Shown here: positions 56,345-64,000 of the stretch, one piece after another | Layout of the letters: each line of letters starts with the position of its first letter | How positions within the stretch are numbered: the stretch's first letter is position 1 | Assembly: GCF_017744155.1 (NCBI RefSeq) | Contig: NZ_JAGHQT010000012.1 | Coordinates: 42,997 to 106,996, forward strand | Source: Endozoicomonas sp. G2_1 | GTDB lineage: Bacteria > Pseudomonadota > Gammaproteobacteria > Enterobacterales > Alteromonadaceae | DNA: 64,000 nucleotides | Reading direction: 5' to 3' | Notes under the pieces: model-generated | Database searches by the model: none | What the model was told of the DNA's origin: nothing | Seen by the model: only the letters and a program-made list of their open reading frames with translations | Made by a program: the position numbers and the translations under genes

Positions 56345-57373
56345 TTACAAATAAGCAGGTGAACTAACGGTAAGATCTTGTTCGACAAAGTGGCTAAAAC
56401 TTTGGCTAATTACTTGACCATTAGGCCAGTGTAGTTCAACAACACCAAGGGTCGGCTGATAACGAGCAGTATACAAAGTGCCCCAACCTTGCCACTCGCT
56501 GGCTTTGCGCAACAACGGCGCTTGCGTAAACAATTCAACTAACGAGCGTTGCTGTGCGCTGTCATTTTTCGGTTTGCTGTTGAATTGGCTGACACTGGCA
56601 GCTAAAAACTGTTCTCGCGAATAACTATCGGCAATAGCGTCTAAATCTTCAATGACACCGCCTTGTTGGTGATTGGTGGCAAAGGCAACATTGAGTACTT
56701 GCACTTCTTCACCAGGACAAATCACGACAGTTTTATAATTACCGTGAAAATCAACTAACGTAATATTGTAAGACATGTGTACAGGTACACGTTCAAGTAC
56801 GGCAACCGCTTGCTCGGTGGTTTGACAAAACTCAAGGATGTAACGCAGGACAATGGTAATAGCAAAACCATCACCGTGTTTGTATTGACCACCGTAGGCC
56901 AGTGATACCGCCAAACCGTGTTCATTCATACCGTCAATGACGCCCCACAAACAATCGGTCATCGCGATAACGCGTGTGCCATTCCAGTTTGTATGTAGCA
57001 ATAGTCGGTCGCAAAGCTGTGACGGAAAATCATAGTTACGGACGAGCTCAATGGCATTGTCAACTTGACAAGCTTGTGAACAGCCCGAGCGAAATACCGG
57101 CGGTTTGTACAAACTCAAAAACGCGCCGGTTTGTTCATCACCACCAAACGCATGCCAAAGGGTATCATAGGTTGGCAGTAGTTCCGGCATATGCTGTTCA
57201 AGTGCCGCGCGGCCTTGGGCAGCCGTTATTTTTTCTGGTGCACGGCTAAGCCAGCGATGATACGCTGGCCAGCTTTGAGCATAAGTTAACGCCAGTTTTT
57301 CACCGAGAAAGTGCTCTACTTTGGCGGAAAAACCAAGCGTTTTAACTTGTTGAGTCGTTGGCGATGAACTCAT
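56345..57373 (-). CDS. C45-type (acyltransferase/amide hydrolase) Ntn enzyme
   Basis: The 342 residues match peptidase family C45 (penicillin acyltransferase, and Tan-type beta-alanyl amide hydrolases) by the central SGCSQAC with candidate nucleophile C98, then VRNYDFPSQL (R112-N-Y-D115), LWGVIDGMNEHGLAVSLAYGG and a long second half. Some members mature by self-cleavage before the Cys; here about 97 residues would be removed. Its start overlaps the upstream amidase stop by four bases (ATGA), so the two are coupled. The substrate is probably an amide; see the decarboxylase/ATP-grasp arm. Confidence 0.78.
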   Translation of the reverse strand: MSSSPTTQQVKTLGFSAKVEHFLGEKLALTYAQSWPAYHRWLSRAPEKITAAQGRAALEQHMPELLPTYDTLWHAFGGDEQTGAFLSLYKPPVFRSGCSQACQVDNAIELVRNYDFPSQLCDRLLLHTNWNGTRVIAMTDCLWGVIDGMNEHGLAVSLAYGGQYKHGDGFAITIVLRYILEFCQTTEQAVAVLERVPVHMSYNITLVDFHGNYKTVVICPGEEVQVLNVAFATNHQQGGVIEDLDAIADSYSREQFLAASVSQFNSKPKNDSAQQRSLVELFTQAPLLRKASEWQGWGTLYTARYQPTLGVVELHWPNGQVISQSFSHFVEQDLTVSSPAYL

Positions 57374-58659
57374 GATTGAGCGTTATCAACCTGCTGCTCT
57401 GCAGCTCCTTTAACTAATTTTAATTCAGCTTCCGGCTGCTCATCGGCATCGTTTGTTGCAATCGTCTCATCATCAAGCTCATTGGCTACCGCTAACTCTA
57501 GTTCAGGTTCCAATTCAAGTTCTGATTCACAAGACAACTCTTCACGATCATTTTCTGATGCTTTTACTGGCTGCGCGTCGGTATCACTAGCCTCATTACC
57601 TGGGGTTGGCTCTTGGCTATCAGTGACGCTGTAATTAATCTCAAAACTACATGCAATATTGGTGTCGTGATCTATCTCTTCACCGTTGACGTCAGTAATT
57701 TTCATTTCTGCGTCAATCTCGGCGGCCATCGCAACTTTTTTCTCGGCTAATGCTTTTTCAGCTGCTGCATGTTCGTATGCAACAGGCGCTGGCGCCATTC
57801 TCGTTTTGGCGTCTCTGCTTGGCTTTTGCATTGGCCCTAAGCCATCTAAATAACCGTAGCTGCCCGGCTTTTTCTGGTAAACGTCAAAATCGATCTTGCT
57901 GTCGCGGAAACTTTTCAAGGTTTGACCTAAGCTACGCAAACCAGTCTCGCGCTGACGACGCACTTGGTCAAAATCTAGCTCGGTAACTAAGTACTCGTTA
58001 GTTTCGCCGGCTTGATGAATCACTCGACCCGACGGGTCAATCAAACACGACTTACCAACGCCACCAACACCTAAACCGTTAATATCAATAATATAGCTTT
58101 GGAATAAAGCGCCACTGCTGCGAGCGAGGTTCAATTCAATGCTGCGATCATTAGTACCGGTTAATACCGGGTGAATAATCGCTTCTGCGCCCATTGCTGT
58201 TAGGGTACGCAAAACTTCTGGAAACCACATGTCGTAACAGATACAGACACCAAAACGCCCGGCGCCCGGCACATCAAAAACAACAAATTGATCGCCCGCT
58301 TCAACGCCTTCTTCAAATGGACAAAACGGAAATAGCTTGCTGTGGCGAGCAATAACTTCACCTTGAGGATTAATTACCGGTGCAGTGTTGTAAACCTTTT
58401 CGTCGCGCAATTCGAAAAACGAACCAGGAATCAGCCAAATATTGTGTTTGCGCGCCATCTCACAAAAACGCTCTTCTGTAACACCCGGCATTGGTTCAGC
58501 GTAACTGTGCAAAGGGCCATGCGCCGCCAATTCACTTAACACCACCATTTCAACCCAAGGGTATAGACTCATAAGGACATCAATGCGCTCTTCGATCGCG
58601 TCTACATTGTTGCCGTGTTGCAATTGCATTTGAATACCAGCAATACCAAATGGTGTCAT
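57370..58659 (-). CDS. nitrilase-superfamily amidase with long acidic tail
   Basis: A carbon-nitrogen hydrolase domain (about 1-265) has the triad E43, K108 (HSKLF) and C141 (GVCICYDMWFPE). It lacks any signal peptide and is likely cytoplasmic. The ATG at 58659, with AGGA in front, is preferred to an ATG at 58707 that adds a 16-residue basic leader; this gives 429 residues. The last ~100 residues form a Glu/Asp-rich, low-complexity tail (runs such as ELELEPELELAVANELDDE) not part of the nitrilase fold. It is divergent from the decarboxylase-like gene and coupled to the C45 gene. Confidence 0.85.
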   Translation of the reverse strand: MTPFGIAGIQMQLQHGNNVDAIEERIDVLMSLYPWVEMVVLSELAAHGPLHSYAEPMPGVTEERFCEMARKHNIWLIPGSFFELRDEKVYNTAPVINPQGEVIARHSKLFPFCPFEEGVEAGDQFVVFDVPGAGRFGVCICYDMWFPEVLRTLTAMGAEAIIHPVLTGTNDRSIELNLARSSGALFQSYIIDINGLGVGGVGKSCLIDPSGRVIHQAGETNEYLVTELDFDQVRRQRETGLRSLGQTLKSFRDSKIDFDVYQKKPGSYGYLDGLGPMQKPSRDAKTRMAPAPVAYEHAAAEKALAEKKVAMAAEIDAEMKITDVNGEEIDHDTNIACSFEINYSVTDSQEPTPGNEASDTDAQPVKASENDREELSCESELELEPELELAVANELDDETIATNDADEQPEAELKLVKGAAEQQVDNAQS

Positions 58660-59374
58660 AGTAATTTTTATCCTGATTTGTTGTTTATCGACTTTTGTTT
58701 TTATCAACTAAAGCGCGAACGATTGTTCTTCGTCTCTAATTATTGGCTTAGAAATTTAGCAAATACAGAGAAAAAATAAACAATGCTGCCGCAAACATTT
58801 GTTCGCTAGTATATAGCCCAAAGCTAATTGAGCAACGACTAACTGGTTATAGCATTAGTACAGATGCTTATTTAGCCTAGGCTTTTAATATACCCAAGAT
58901 TGTTTGACTAATTGATGACAGCGGCATTATCTCGGCTCAACAACAAAACGTCACAAAACCAACATATAACCTTAATACATCCAACACTAAAATATTGGAA
59001 TAGATTAACTAGCGTGTTCACTTGCGAAACACCAAAATTGCTATTTACAAGCGATTTTCGATTGATTATAAATATTCTTGACATTAAAAAAAACCAGATA
59101 ATCGACCACATTGACTAGCGTGACGAGTAAGCTAAGCAGCTGAGCCACTGAGTGGGTGTACTGAGAATGTTCGATTAAGGTTTTTTAATTCGACGTATAG
59201 ATGTACGCACGTTCATAGACGACTTCTTGTAGTTAGCTTGCAAAGTATTTGCTTGTTACTAGCGCTGTTCAACTGTCAATTTCTAGTGAATAACTATGTT
59301 TAGAAAGCAGTTTAGAAAGCTATTTTTAAAAATAAAAATGACAACAATAATTAAGCACCAAGAAGGCTAGATTT
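58660..59374. other. 715-base divergent gap of the amidase and decarboxylase-like genes
   Basis: No convincing gene lies here. It holds three short copies of ACTAGCG (59008, 59114 and 59258; the first two extend to ACTAGCGTG), a small inverted repeat GCAAA-GTA-TTTGC at 59240-59252, a TTGACA at 59078-59083 without a matching -10, and two tandem copies of GTTTAGAAAGC. The length and repeats suggest a regulatory region, possibly with a leader RNA. No riboswitch fold was recognised by eye. Confidence 0.45.
59298..59320. repeat. two tandem 11-base repeats ahead of the decarboxylase-like gene
   Basis: GTTTAGAAAGC occurs at 59298-59308 and at 59310-59320, in phase at 12 bases, about 55 bases before the ATG. 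The position fits a repressor or activator operator or a leader site; a protein that binds it is not known. Confidence 0.5.
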
Positions 59375-62263
59375 ATGACCAATGCCGGCAGTCTAAAAGC
59401 TCAAGAGATGATAGGTTTTTATCATCAACTCAATAACAAACGCCAAGACACCTGGGTAAAACTAAAAAAATACACTTTTCACCTCTCTTCAAGCACCCCT
59501 GGCGACGCTGGTTTTAAGCGCTTAAAAAAAGCCGTCAAACTTTCACTAACATCATTAGAAACTATCGAAGATTACACCGCCTTCCCGTCTAAAGAAGATT
59601 TTCGATACCTTTGGATTCAATTTCAGCAAAAAGACTATGTCGGCCTTGCCCATTCAGTTTCTCAAATTCACTACTTCTTAGAAAACGGCACCTACCGACG
59701 CAAAGACGTCGATTTATCGCTTTCGACCAAAGACTCTAAAGTCAACCTCGAGCTCGAAGAAGAAAACGCCAGTAACTCAAACAGCGCCACCAATTCTCGC
59801 GCTCGGCCTTACTTTGAAGTGTTGATTGTCGACGACTTACTCATTGATGCTGAAAACCAATTACTAAGCTCGATGCGAGCAATGCGCCATCACGACGATG
59901 GCTTTATTTACAGCCCGATTGTCGCACCAACCTTTGAAGATGCGATTATTGCTATTCTAATCAATCCCAATATTCAAGCTTGTATAATCCGGCCAAGTTT
60001 CCCGATGAGTTCTAAGCGCAATAGCGGCTTGGTCTCACATATCATTTCGGGTATTGATGAAAAACTGCGCCGCTATGTCTATAACAGCAAAAGCCAAGGT
60101 AGTGAACTCGGTCGTTTGATGAAGTACTTACGTCCTGAGCTCGATCTGTATTTGGTGTCAGATATGGCGATGGAAGCGACCAACAATCAAACCAGCGATG
60201 ATTATTTTAGACGAGTTTTTTACAGTGAAAACTCGAACCTAGACATGCATCACAGTATTTTGGCCGGCATTGCTTCGCGTTACGACACGCCGTTTTTCTC
60301 GGCCTTGAAAAAATACAGCCGTAAGCCAACTGGTACCTTCCATGCACTGCCAATATCTCGTGCCAAATCAATCGAGAAGTCAAACTGGATTGGCGATATG
60401 CTCGACTTTTACGGTGCCAATATCTTTTTAGCGGAAACGTCGACGACTAGTGGCGGCCTAGACTCATTACTGCAGCCTAAAGGGCCATTAAAACAGGCGC
60501 AAGAATACGCGGCCAGAGCTTATGGCGCAAAACGCACTTATTTTGTCACCAACGGGACATCTACCGCCAACAAAATTGTGGTGCAAGCCTTAGTGAAACC
60601 GGGTGATATTATTTTGGTTGACCGCGACTGTCACAAATCTCACCACTACGGCATGGTATTGGCGGGCGCTCACGTTAAGTATCTCGACTCATATCCAATC
60701 AACGATTTGTCGATATACGGCGGCGTACCTATTAAAGAAATTAAAAGAACGCTATTACACTACAAATCCATTGGTCAGCTCGATCGCGTAAAAATGCTAT
60801 TGTTGACCAACTGTACCTTCGACGGCGTTGTTTATAACGTTCGCCGGGTTATGGAAGAGTGTTTAGCAATAAAACCAGATTTAGTGTTCTTGTGGGACGA
60901 AGCGTGGTTTGCCTTTGCCACCTTTAATCCGATTTATCGAACTCGCACGGCAATGTTCGCAGCGGGATCACTAACCAGACGTTACAGCCGTACTAAGTAC
61001 CGCAAGCAATACCAAGAATACAAAGCTGAATTGGATAAGCTAAGCCCAGAGCAGCAACACGAATGGATGCTGGAAAATCGTCTGATCCCAGATCCAGATA
61101 AGGTCAGAATTAGAACCTATACCACACACTCAACCCACAAAACATTAACCTCATTGCGCCAAGGCTCGATGATCCACGTCCACGACCAAGACTTTAGGCA
61201 AAAAGTAGAAGCAATATTCAACGAAGCTTATATGACCCATACGTCAACGTCGCCAAACTACCAAATTTTGGCATCACTTGATATTGGTCGTCGCCAAGTG
61301 GAACTTGAAGGTTATGAGCTGGTAAACAAACAACTTGAATTGGCGATGACCTTGCGTCAATCGGCTTATCAAAGTGAACGCTTGCGCAAGTATTTTGATG
61401 TTTTAGTCAATAAACACTTAGTGCCAGACGATTTTCGCGAATCTGGGGTTGAGTCTTATTTCAATATAGAAACTGGTTTTAGCCAAATGGAAGAAGCTTG
61501 GGCCGATGACGAATTTGTCGTTGACCCAACCCGAATCACGGTTCATATTGGTAAAACAGGTATTGATGGTAATACGTTCAAAGACAAATACTTAATGGAC
61601 AAACACGGGATTCAAATTAACAAGACTTCCCGCAATACCATTTTGTTTATGGTCAACATTGGTACTTCGCGCAGTTCAATTATGTACTTGCTTGACTGTT
61701 TGTACAAAACGGTCAATGAGCTCGAGTTACGCGACGCCGAAATGGGGCCAACAGAGAAGAAGATTCACTTAAACCGAGTTAAGTCACTAACCAAAGAGTT
61801 ACCACCGCTACCGGACTTTAGCTACTTTCACGACGCTTTTTTACCGGGCAAAGCCAATGGCAGCGACGAAGGTGATATTCGCAAGGCCTACTTTTTGTCT
61901 TACGAGTACGACAACTACGAGTACGTTAATTTAGACAATGGTGAACTTGAGCGCGCAATGAAAGCTGGCCGAGAATTTGTCTCGAGCAGCTTTATTATTC
62001 CTTATCCGCCGGGCTTCCCTATTTTGGTACCTGGCCAAGTGATCAGTGAAGAAATCCTAGCCTACATGAAAGCGCTCGACGTTAAAGAAATTCACGGCTA
62101 CAACCCAGAGCTAGGACTCAGTGTTTTTACTGAAGATGCGTTGGCGTCAGTTATGCCTGAGCAACAAACCACAGCAACTGTGCAAAAAACAGTTACTGAG
62201 GATACTCAAACAGTTAACAAGGACAGTAAAACGAACACCAAGACAAAAACTAAAAGTAAATAA
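59375..62263 (+). CDS. Orn/Lys/Arg-decarboxylase-fold PLP enzyme, long form
   Basis: At 962 residues this is well above the 710-760 of biosynthetic or inducible lysine/ornithine/arginine decarboxylases. Domain order: a novel N-terminal ~140 residues; a receiver-like wing domain (YFEVLIVDDLLIDAENQ from about 145); the PLP domain from about 330, with VTNGTSTANK (about 392-400), VDRDCHKS, the Asp of LWDEAW (about 507) and PLP Lys589 in THSTHK; a C-terminal domain; and a Thr/Lys-rich tail (KTNTKTKTKSK). The fold predicts amino acid decarboxylation but the substrate is not decided. It pairs with an ATP-grasp gene after 118 bases. Confidence 0.85.
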   Translation: MTNAGSLKAQEMIGFYHQLNNKRQDTWVKLKKYTFHLSSSTPGDAGFKRLKKAVKLSLTSLETIEDYTAFPSKEDFRYLWIQFQQKDYVGLAHSVSQIHYFLENGTYRRKDVDLSLSTKDSKVNLELEEENASNSNSATNSRARPYFEVLIVDDLLIDAENQLLSSMRAMRHHDDGFIYSPIVAPTFEDAIIAILINPNIQACIIRPSFPMSSKRNSGLVSHIISGIDEKLRRYVYNSKSQGSELGRLMKYLRPELDLYLVSDMAMEATNNQTSDDYFRRVFYSENSNLDMHHSILAGIASRYDTPFFSALKKYSRKPTGTFHALPISRAKSIEKSNWIGDMLDFYGANIFLAETSTTSGGLDSLLQPKGPLKQAQEYAARAYGAKRTYFVTNGTSTANKIVVQALVKPGDIILVDRDCHKSHHYGMVLAGAHVKYLDSYPINDLSIYGGVPIKEIKRTLLHYKSIGQLDRVKMLLLTNCTFDGVVYNVRRVMEECLAIKPDLVFLWDEAWFAFATFNPIYRTRTAMFAAGSLTRRYSRTKYRKQYQEYKAELDKLSPEQQHEWMLENRLIPDPDKVRIRTYTTHSTHKTLTSLRQGSMIHVHDQDFRQKVEAIFNEAYMTHTSTSPNYQILASLDIGRRQVELEGYELVNKQLELAMTLRQSAYQSERLRKYFDVLVNKHLVPDDFRESGVESYFNIETGFSQMEEAWADDEFVVDPTRITVHIGKTGIDGNTFKDKYLMDKHGIQINKTSRNTILFMVNIGTSRSSIMYLLDCLYKTVNELELRDAEMGPTEKKIHLNRVKSLTKELPPLPDFSYFHDAFLPGKANGSDEGDIRKAYFLSYEYDNYEYVNLDNGELERAMKAGREFVSSSFIIPYPPGFPILVPGQVISEEILAYMKALDVKEIHGYNPELGLSVFTEDALASVMPEQQTTATVQKTVTEDTQTVNKDSKTNTKTKTKSK

Positions 62264-62268
62264 AGTGG

Positions 62269-62293
62269 ACCGCTGCAGGAATGCAATAGCGGT
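62269..62293 (+). terminator. weak hairpin between the decarboxylase-like and ATP-grasp genes
   Basis: ACCGCT pairs with AGCGGT, with a GCA-GGAA-TGC inner hairpin and a small bulge, just after the stop codon. It is followed by TATTTAA, not a T run, so it may be a partial terminator or a processing hairpin that sets the ratio of the two proteins. Confidence 0.4.
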
Positions 62294-62381
62294 TATTTAA
62301 CCTTGCACACCGTCACGATACTGTAACGATGCAAAATAACGAATAACAATACAAAAACAGCGATCGACAAGAGAACATGTT

Positions 62382-63827
62382 ATGAAAAAACTAAACGGAT
62401 TAACCGAAATTTACAAATTCTTCCGGACCTACAATAAGCCAATTTATTTTGTTTCTGCTTCGCCTTTTAACATTCTTGGTTTAGGCCAGCTTGTCCCTAC
62501 TCTGCGCTATATCAATTACTTTGATTGTTTTGATGGCGTTCACCACCGCGTATTCACGCCAAAAGATCGCGGTAGCCCAGAATTCACCAGTTTAGAAGAC
62601 GTAGTTAACTACCTGATTGAACACCCTGAAACCAATAGTTTCATGGACAAGCAAGGTAAAGGCGGCCATATGCTGGCGGTAATGTTCGATGAAAAAACCG
62701 AGAAACTTGCGAAAGAAAAAGGCATCAAGATCGCGATGCCGCCACATTCACTGCGCAACCACTTAGACTCTAAAATTGTCACGACCCAAATCGCTAATGA
62801 GGCTGGCGTTGCCAGTGTGCCAAATGTACTAGGTCGCGCCGAAAGTTACGAAGAGCTCATGACACTAGCTAAGTCGGGCAAATTGGGTAAAGATCTCGTT
62901 GTTCAAACACCATACGGCGACTCAGGTAAAACCACCTTCTTTATCGCTTCTGAAAAAGACTGGGACGCCAACGCTAAGAACATGGTTGACCAAGAACTTA
63001 AAGTGATGAAGCGCATCGACCCGCGCTGTGGTACGGTTGAAGCTGTTGCAACCAAGCACGGCACCATTGTTGGTCCTATCCTAAGCGAACTTGTTGGTCA
63101 TAAAGAACTGACGCCATTTAAAGGCGGTTGGAGTGGTAACGAAGGCTTTATCAACATCTTAGAGCCTGCACAACGCACAAAATTAGAACGCATGGTGCGC
63201 AAGTTTGGTGAGCGCTTGTACAAAGAAGGCTACAAAGGCACCTTCTGTATCGATTACCTCATTGACAAAAATGACGGTCGTATGTACCTCGGCGAATTAA
63301 ACCCACGCATTAGTGGCGCGTCGCCAATCACTAACCTGATGACGCAAAAATACGGCGGTGTACCACTGTTAATGTTCCACTTACTTGAGCACATGGGGAT
63401 TGATTACGAGATCAATGTTCGCGATATTCAAAAACGCTGGCGCGACTTCGATACTTGGAGCCAAGTGATCTTCAAGCACACAGGCGATGATGTTCGCATT
63501 CTTAACCAAGTGCCACGCTCAGGTATCTGGCGCACGAATGAGAATAACGACGTAGAGCTGGTCAGACGCACGGCTGACTGGAGTAACGTATCAAGTATGG
63601 ATGAGGCCTTCTTCCTGCGTATTTTAGGACCAGGCGAATACATCTACAAAGGTGCTGATATGGGGGTTTTATTGGTTCGCGGCCACATGCAAAGCCCGAG
63701 TGACAAACTAACGCCACGTGCGAAAAATTGGGTTTCGGCAATGCGCTCGCAATTCCAGTCATCAAGTATTGATAACGAAGTGTGTCCAACCGTTTATGAC
63801 GATGAGATCCTAAATAAGGTCTTTTAA
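62382..63827 (+). CDS. standalone ATP-grasp ligase of the decarboxylase cluster
   Basis: The 481 residues show an ATP-grasp core: an N-terminal pre-grasp domain (IYFVSASPFNILGLGQLVPT), an ATP-binding Lys/Gly region (KDLVVQTPYGDSGKTTFF), CIDYLID with a likely Asp near 291, and the magnesium motif ELNPRISG with E305, N307 and R309. Automatic pipelines may call it biotin carboxylase, but no biotin carrier or carboxyltransferase is near, and it is a single domain. ATP-grasp enzymes join a carboxylate to an amine; with the decarboxylase-like partner a ligation of an amino acid or acyl group to a polyamine or amine is likely. Confidence 0.85.
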   Translation: MKKLNGLTEIYKFFRTYNKPIYFVSASPFNILGLGQLVPTLRYINYFDCFDGVHHRVFTPKDRGSPEFTSLEDVVNYLIEHPETNSFMDKQGKGGHMLAVMFDEKTEKLAKEKGIKIAMPPHSLRNHLDSKIVTTQIANEAGVASVPNVLGRAESYEELMTLAKSGKLGKDLVVQTPYGDSGKTTFFIASEKDWDANAKNMVDQELKVMKRIDPRCGTVEAVATKHGTIVGPILSELVGHKELTPFKGGWSGNEGFINILEPAQRTKLERMVRKFGERLYKEGYKGTFCIDYLIDKNDGRMYLGELNPRISGASPITNLMTQKYGGVPLLMFHLLEHMGIDYEINVRDIQKRWRDFDTWSQVIFKHTGDDVRILNQVPRSGIWRTNENNDVELVRRTADWSNVSSMDEAFFLRILGPGEYIYKGADMGVLLVRGHMQSPSDKLTPRAKNWVSAMRSQFQSSSIDNEVCPTVYDDEILNKVF

Positions 63828-63835
63828 TCGATAAA

Positions 63836-63857
63836 TTGGGACGCACTAGCGTCCCAA
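63836..63857 (+). terminator. hairpin after the ATP-grasp gene
   Basis: A perfect 9-base stem TTGGGACGC with its complement and a 4-base loop, 8 bases past the ATP-grasp stop. It has no T run behind it, so end-of-transcript strength is uncertain. Confidence 0.6.
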
Positions 63858-63878
63858 AATACATTAATGTTTGTGTGT

Positions 63879-63898
63879 TGTCCTAGTATAGGTTGACA
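63879..63898. repeat. terminal inverted repeat end of an IS3-family element
   Basis: TGTCCTAGTATAGGTTGACA begins with the TG end of IS3-type inverted repeats and sits just beyond the 3' end of the transposase frame. The other end lies outside the window, so the match between the two ends cannot be checked. Confidence 0.6.
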
Positions 63899-63907
63899 CT
63901 ATTTACG

Positions 63908-64000
63908 CTAAAACGCTCGATGTACTTCATCGGGCGTTTTGTATTTTAAGGCCATGTGTGGCCTTCGTTGATTATAGATAACAACTGATTCCTCGACCAT
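63908..64000 (-). CDS. IS3-family transposase OrfB, C-terminal fragment (5' end outside window)
   Basis: The minus-strand frame entering from base 64000 reads VVIYNQRRPHMALKYKTPDE and ends VHRAF-stop. The YN-x-x-R-P-H-x-x-L motif is the typical end of the IS3-family integrase (rve) domain, after the DDE catalytic residues, which lie outside the window. There are 30 residues visible, too few to subgroup. Confidence 0.85.
   Translation of the reverse strand: MVEESVVIYNQRRPHMALKYKTPDEVHRAF

Larger units (their letters stand above)
63879..64000 (-). mobile_element. right-edge part of an IS3-family insertion sequence
   Basis: The last 122 bases comprise the inverted repeat and the end of the transposase gene. 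Most of the element is outside the window. It lies 51 bases past the ATP-grasp stop codon, so a gene that once followed the ATP-grasp gene could have been displaced. Confidence 0.8.

Noticed and set aside
58912..59118. 68-codon frames on both strands inside the divergent gap
   Set aside because: They mirror each other on opposite strands in AT-rich DNA, have no ribosome site and match no family.
62382..63827. Biotin carboxylase as the product of the ATP-grasp gene
   Set aside because: No biotin carrier, carboxyltransferase or second domain is nearby, and the gene context is that of a ligase.
1..64000. CRISPR arrays, prophage or integron structure
   Set aside because: No spaced identical repeats, phage structural genes, integrase with attachment site or gene cassettes were seen; the IS3-family end is the only mobile DNA.

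Overview
The window looks like a chromosomal segment of a marine gammaproteobacterium of the Alteromonadales, most like Colwelliaceae/Thalassotalea or Shewanella relatives. This is an inference from family content and gene order: ccoNOQP-fixH-ccoI-ccoS-fnr-uspE-ttcA, msrC-proQ-prc, a 180-kDa-type NAD-glutamate dehydrogenase, and a DUF1302/DUF1329/Ycf48/RND block. The DNA is AT-leaning and coding is dense. No rRNA, tRNA, CRISPR array or prophage was seen. The only mobile DNA is the end of an IS3-family element at the right edge.

Left part (1-11.5 kb): the tail of a LysE-type exporter and a small lipoprotein, then a microaerobic respiration block. It has the four cbb3 oxidase subunits, the assembly factors FixH, CcoI (copper P-type ATPase) and CcoS, a SafE-like membrane protein, the oxygen sensor FNR, UspE and the tRNA 2-thiocytidine enzyme TtcA. 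A perfect FNR box lies upstream of ccoN, and a near-perfect one lies at a position suited to activation of uspE.

Middle part (11.6-32.9 kb, all on the minus strand): a Bax-like glucosaminidase, a membrane protein, a LysE/RhtB exporter, DUF1415, an Atm1-type ABC exporter, pyrD and NAD-GDH. After these come an envelope cluster (RND/MMPL permease, Ycf48-like propeller, DUF1329 and DUF1302) and pepN with a DUF2835 gene. 33-40.4 kb holds an NhaC antiporter, the prc-proQ-small acidic protein-msrC operon, a SIMPL protein and an OmpA-family porin.

40.4-51.3 kb: a SulA-like gene behind two LexA-type boxes, YchJ, a VC2046-like protein, an MFS exporter, xthA, rlmA, and an Att-like ABC system (ATPase, large permease, lipocalin-type lipoprotein). 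A cyclic-nucleotide-binding protein follows.

51.4-63.9 kb: gabT-gabD divergent from a LysR regulator, then an Imm49-like orphan. Next are two divergent arms: a C45-type N-terminal-nucleophile hydrolase plus a nitrilase-family amidase on the minus strand, and a 962-residue Orn/Lys/Arg-decarboxylase-fold PLP enzyme plus a standalone ATP-grasp ligase on the plus strand. Together these four enzymes look like a make-and-break pathway for an amide of a decarboxylated amino acid. This is the best candidate in the window for an undescribed system. The IS3-family end lies just past the ATP-grasp gene.
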